The position numbers and the translations under genes are program-made. From an uncultured bacterium (GTDB taxonomy: Bacteria > Actinomycetota > Coriobacteriia > Coriobacteriales > Coriobacteriaceae): a stretch of DNA of 64,000 bases. Below, piece by piece: positions 61,210 through 64,000 of the stretch (positions within the stretch are counted from its first letter, which is position 1; the number at the start of each line of letters is the position of its first letter). The stretch spans positions 1 to 64,000 of the forward strand of contig CAJMMD010000009.1 of the NCBI GenBank assembly GCA_905214465.1, written 5' to 3'. A model generated the notes under the pieces. The model ran no database searches. It was not told where the DNA came from and saw only the letters and a list, made by a program, of their open reading frames with translations.

Positions 61210-62232
61210 ATGAAACGGGAGCGCTCGGCAGAACATGCTAATGCGAAGGCATCGGTGCCGATGACGGCTGCGTCCGATTTTGTCGTTCCGGAGGGAACCG
61301 ACGAGCTCAGCCGCAACACCCGTCGCGCATGGCGCGACCGCCTGAACAGCGCTTCGACGCGCAAGATGATCACGGGCGTCTTGGCTACGCTGGTGGGCGG
61401 TTCGTTTTGGGGCTTCTCGGGCACCAGCGCGAGCTTTCTGTTCGATACCTACCACGTCGACACCTTGTGGCTTATGAGCGTGCGTCAGATTCTCGCCGGT
61501 CTACTCTTTATGGCCGTGGTTGTTACGCGCGACCGCGAGCGCCTGGTTAAGCTCTGGACCACACCCGCCGATCGCAAGCAGCTGCTGCTCTTTACCGCCT
61601 TTGGCCTGCTGTTCAACCAGTTTTGCTATCTATCGGCCGTGCGCCTGACGAACGCCGGAACCGCGACGGTGCTCCAGTGCCTGCAGCTCGTTATCATCAT
61701 GGGCTACACCTGCGTGACCGATCGCCGCATGCCGCGTACTCGCGAAGTCATCGGCATTGGCTTGGCTCTGGGTGGAACCTTTTTAATCGCCACCGGTGGC
61801 GACCCCACCAGCCTGAATATCTCGCCGCTCGGTCTGATCGCGGGTCTCATGTGTGCGGTCAGCGCTACATGCATGGCGGTGATTCCCGCCAAGATCCTGC
61901 CCGAATACGGCAGCCCCATCGTCACGGGCTCGGCAATGCTCACGGCGGGCGTGGTCTCGTGTGTCTTCGTGCAGCCCTGGGCGCATATGCCGGCGCTCGA
62001 CGCTGCCGGCGTCGAGGCGCTCGCGGTGTTCGTGGTTATCGGCTCGTTTTTTGCTTACATGCTCTATATGCAGGGCGTTAAGGACATCGGCTCGGTGCGT
62101 GCGAGCCTCATCGGAACTGTGGAGCCGGTTTCGGCGACCATCACCAGCGCCGTTATGCTGGGCACGGTGTTTTTGCCGACCGACCTTATCGGCTTTGCCA
62201 TGATCATCGTGATGATGTTCCTCACGGTGTAG
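61210..62232 (+). CDS. EamA/DMT-family transporter
   Basis: A 340-residue membrane protein with ten predicted helices in two EamA repeats. They start at GVLATLVGGSFWGFSGTSAS and near ISPLGLIAGLMCAVSATCMAV. A polar N-terminal extension of about 55 residues precedes the first helix. Members carry amino acids, sugars or nucleotide derivatives. GGGGAGTGG upstream selects the ATG at 61210. It is not closely related to the EamA protein at 16461. No functional link to the surface-protein genes is evident. Confidence 0.82.
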   Translation: MKRERSAEHANAKASVPMTAASDFVVPEGTDELSRNTRRAWRDRLNSASTRKMITGVLATLVGGSFWGFSGTSASFLFDTYHVDTLWLMSVRQILAGLLFMAVVVTRDRERLVKLWTTPADRKQLLLFTAFGLLFNQFCYLSAVRLTNAGTATVLQCLQLVIIMGYTCVTDRRMPRTREVIGIGLALGGTFLIATGGDPTSLNISPLGLIAGLMCAVSATCMAVIPAKILPEYGSPIVTGSAMLTAGVVSCVFVQPWAHMPALDAAGVEALAVFVVIGSFFAYMLYMQGVKDIGSVRASLIGTVEPVSATITSAVMLGTVFLPTDLIGFAMIIVMMFLTV

Positions 62233-62381
62233 TTGACGCCGCCGCCAAGACAGAAAAGGTGTTGTGCCGCATTTTCGCCAATTGACGTCCGTGTCTGGAG
62301 TTTAGCTGTCGATGCTCAAAATGCCATAAACTAGTAACGTTATGGACTTTTTCATTGCGACTCAATTGCGAGGATTTCTTT

Positions 62382-64000
62382 ATGGCTGGTAATCACTTTA
62401 AGGGCAGCGATAGCGGCCGTCCTGCAGTTCCGCCGCGTCCGAACGGGGCTGGTAAGGCCGGCACGCCGGGCGGCGCTGGACAGGGCGGTTCCGGTAAGCG
62501 CGTGTCCCCGGGCGAGACGGCGATGTTTACCGCTCTGTACGAGCAGTCTCAAAAGGCAAAAAAGACCGGCCGTGCAAGAGGGAGTGTCTTTGCGGGCGGT
62601 GCAACCTCCGCGTCGCAGCCGAGCGGGGCTCCTTCGGTACCTGCGAACAACGCAGGTGCTGCCAACGCCGCGAATGCCGCCGGCAACGTTAATGCCGGCA
62701 AGGCCGACAACAATACTCTCTCTGCCGGTGGTGCGGGACTTACGGGTAACCTTGGCACGATTTACACCGGCGCCTCCGAGACTGGCACGTTCGCCCGCCT
62801 GGATGATAGCGGTGCCGAGTTTGCGGGCTCGGGTTCCAAGGAAGATTATTACGATTTTGGCTTGAACTACGGTAGCGACGCTTCGTCGAGTTCGACCTCT
62901 GACGGTCTGGTCCGTCATCGCCATCGCAAGGGCGAGCGCAAAAAGCGTCATACTGGCGCCATTATTGCCGCTGTGGTCGCGGTGCTTTTCGTTGCGCTTG
63001 GCGCAAGCGGCTTTATGCTGCTTAACTCGGCAAAGACCGTAAAGAGCGAAGCGAAGGAGGCTGTCGAGATCGTCGGTGGCCTTAAGGACAAGGTCACGTC
63101 GGGCGATTTTTCGACGCTGCCTGACGACGCGAAGAAGATTGATGAGCTTTGCGACAGCATGAAGGCGGAGACCTCGAGCCCGCTGTGGACGGCGGCTTCG
63201 TTTATCCCGGTGTATGGCAGCGACATCAATGCGGCCCGCACCATGATCGACGCCCTGTCCGATGTCTCGAGCAACGCGCTGGTTCCCATGGCCGACAACC
63301 TTTCGCAGGCCACGCCCGGCAAGCTGTTCCAGAACGGCATGATTAACGTGTCCGCGCTGCAGGCCGTTGCCGATTCGCTTTCCGATAGCTCGAAGGTGTT
63401 CAAGAGCGCCAACGAGAAGGTCCAGGGCATTGGCGATACTCATATTTCCCAGGTGACCGAGCTGGTCGATAAGGCCAAGGACGGCTTTGCCACCCTCAAC
63501 GGCGCGGTTGACGCGGCAGAGAAGGTCGCCCCCGTCCTTCCCCAGATGCTCGGCGCCAACGGCCAGACGCGCAGCTACCTTGTGTACGCTATGAACAACG
63601 TCGAGATTCGTGCCTGCGGCGGCTTTGGCGGTTCGCAGGGCCTGATTTCGGTCACTGACGGCCAGATGTCGATTGGCGAGTTTGTTCCCCGCATTGGACT
63701 CAGCGAGGATGAGGCAGTCGAGAGCGTCGACGAAGAGGATGAGGCGCTGTTCGGCAACCACAGTAACCTGTACAACTCGGGCAATACCTATTCGCCTGAT
63801 TGGCCCCGCAACTCGCAGCGTGTCGCCGCGCTGTGGAAGTCCCAGTATGGACAGGACGTTGATGGCGTCATCGGTATCGACCCGGTGTTCCTGCAGTATC
63901 TGCTGGGCCTGGTCGGTAACGTGTCACTGCCCGACGGAACGGTTGTCGACGGCACCAACGCCGCAAAGGTCCTCATGCACGATGTGTACTGGAACTATCC
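62382..64000 (+). CDS. DUF4012 membrane-anchored surface protein, partial
   Basis: The first 539 codons of a protein that continues past the window end. A Gly/Ala/Pro-rich cytoplasmic region (1-185) with a basic RHRHRKGERKKRHT is followed by one transmembrane helix (about 200-222). A helical extracellular part comes next. The DUF4012 section starts at RSYLVYAMNNVEIRACGGFG, then GSQGLISVTDGQMS and later VDGVIGIDPVFLQYLLG. DUF4012 proteins are surface proteins of unknown function, often near exopolysaccharide genes. GCGAGGA seven bases upstream supports the ATG. The frame has no stop to the last base. Confidence 0.8.
   Translation, partial: MAGNHFKGSDSGRPAVPPRPNGAGKAGTPGGAGQGGSGKRVSPGETAMFTALYEQSQKAKKTGRARGSVFAGGATSASQPSGAPSVPANNAGAANAANAAGNVNAGKADNNTLSAGGAGLTGNLGTIYTGASETGTFARLDDSGAEFAGSGSKEDYYDFGLNYGSDASSSSTSDGLVRHRHRKGERKKRHTGAIIAAVVAVLFVALGASGFMLLNSAKTVKSEAKEAVEIVGGLKDKVTSGDFSTLPDDAKKIDELCDSMKAETSSPLWTAASFIPVYGSDINAARTMIDALSDVSSNALVPMADNLSQATPGKLFQNGMINVSALQAVADSLSDSSKVFKSANEKVQGIGDTHISQVTELVDKAKDGFATLNGAVDAAEKVAPVLPQMLGANGQTRSYLVYAMNNVEIRACGGFGGSQGLISVTDGQMSIGEFVPRIGLSEDEAVESVDEEDEALFGNHSNLYNSGNTYSPDWPRNSQRVAALWKSQYGQDVDGVIGIDPVFLQYLLGLVGNVSLPDGTVVDGTNAAKVLMHDVYWNY

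Overview
The window is high-GC, densely packed bacterial chromosome. Its gene set and style point to a gut member of the Coriobacteriia, most likely Collinsella or a close relative. The clues are fermentative and oxygen-sensitive metabolism (rubrerythrin, an Rrf2 regulator), several mannose-family PTS systems, short palindromic repeats in many gene gaps, and GGAGG-type ribosome binding sites. The taxonomic call is inference from gene content; no rRNA is present.

Layout. (1) 1-14300: tRNA-Asp, then housekeeping and repair genes: an Rrf2 regulator, a MutY-like glycosylase without Fe-S cysteines, rubrerythrin, rmuC, an ABC exporter, nth, mfd, a PAP2 phosphatase, a threonine aldolase and a GNAT acetyltransferase. 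(2) 14281-28707: a sugar or Amadori-compound region with three GntR/UTRA regulators, three SIS-domain isomerase/deglycase-like proteins, a mannose-family PTS (IIAB, IIC, IID), an EamA exporter, a HAD phosphatase and YitT, with recQ embedded. (3) 28730-35741: a 2-hydroxyacid dehydrogenase, metA (acetyl-CoA type by residue 111), 5-formyl-THF cyclo-ligase, a HicAB toxin-antitoxin pair and a large M16C peptidase. (4) 36223-40959: a second mannose-family PTS locus (GntR, IIA, IIB, SIS, IIC, IID). (5) 41504-46103: a PilZ c-di-GMP effector next to a membrane-anchored TasA-like protein, then two SipW-type surface proteins. (6) 46187-51787: a Sau3AI-like restriction-modification pair, a DUF5710-like protein, a probable AbiEi/PD-(D/E)xK-like protein, a MITE-like element and tRNA-Val. 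(7) 52018-61085: four more SipW-type surface proteins, a SipW-like signal peptidase, a membrane-anchored McrB-like AAA+ ATPase, a DUF2357 (McrC N-terminus-like) protein with a very long Ala-rich coiled coil, and a second SipW-like signal peptidase. (8) 61210-64000: an EamA exporter and the start of a DUF4012 surface protein that runs off the window.

The most interesting candidate is region 7 together with its outliers in region 5. Six paralogous secreted proteins share an N-terminal hydrophobic segment ending in [YF]AW[FY]. These six and a seventh, membrane-anchored relative share a C-terminal E/D-G-x-D signature. Four of them sit in one compact run with two Ser-His-Asp (SipW-type) signal peptidases and a nuclease-less McrB/DUF2357-like pair. 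I infer a dedicated secretion or assembly system for TasA/camelysin-like surface fibres in which a McrBC-derived AAA+ machine has been recruited to the membrane. The alternative is a divergent McrBC-type defence module lying by chance next to surface genes.

The PTS/SIS loci look like parallel uptake and deglycation routes for Amadori products or amino sugars. Short AT-rich repeats in their promoters are candidate GntR operators. All calls come from reading the sequence; no database search was possible.
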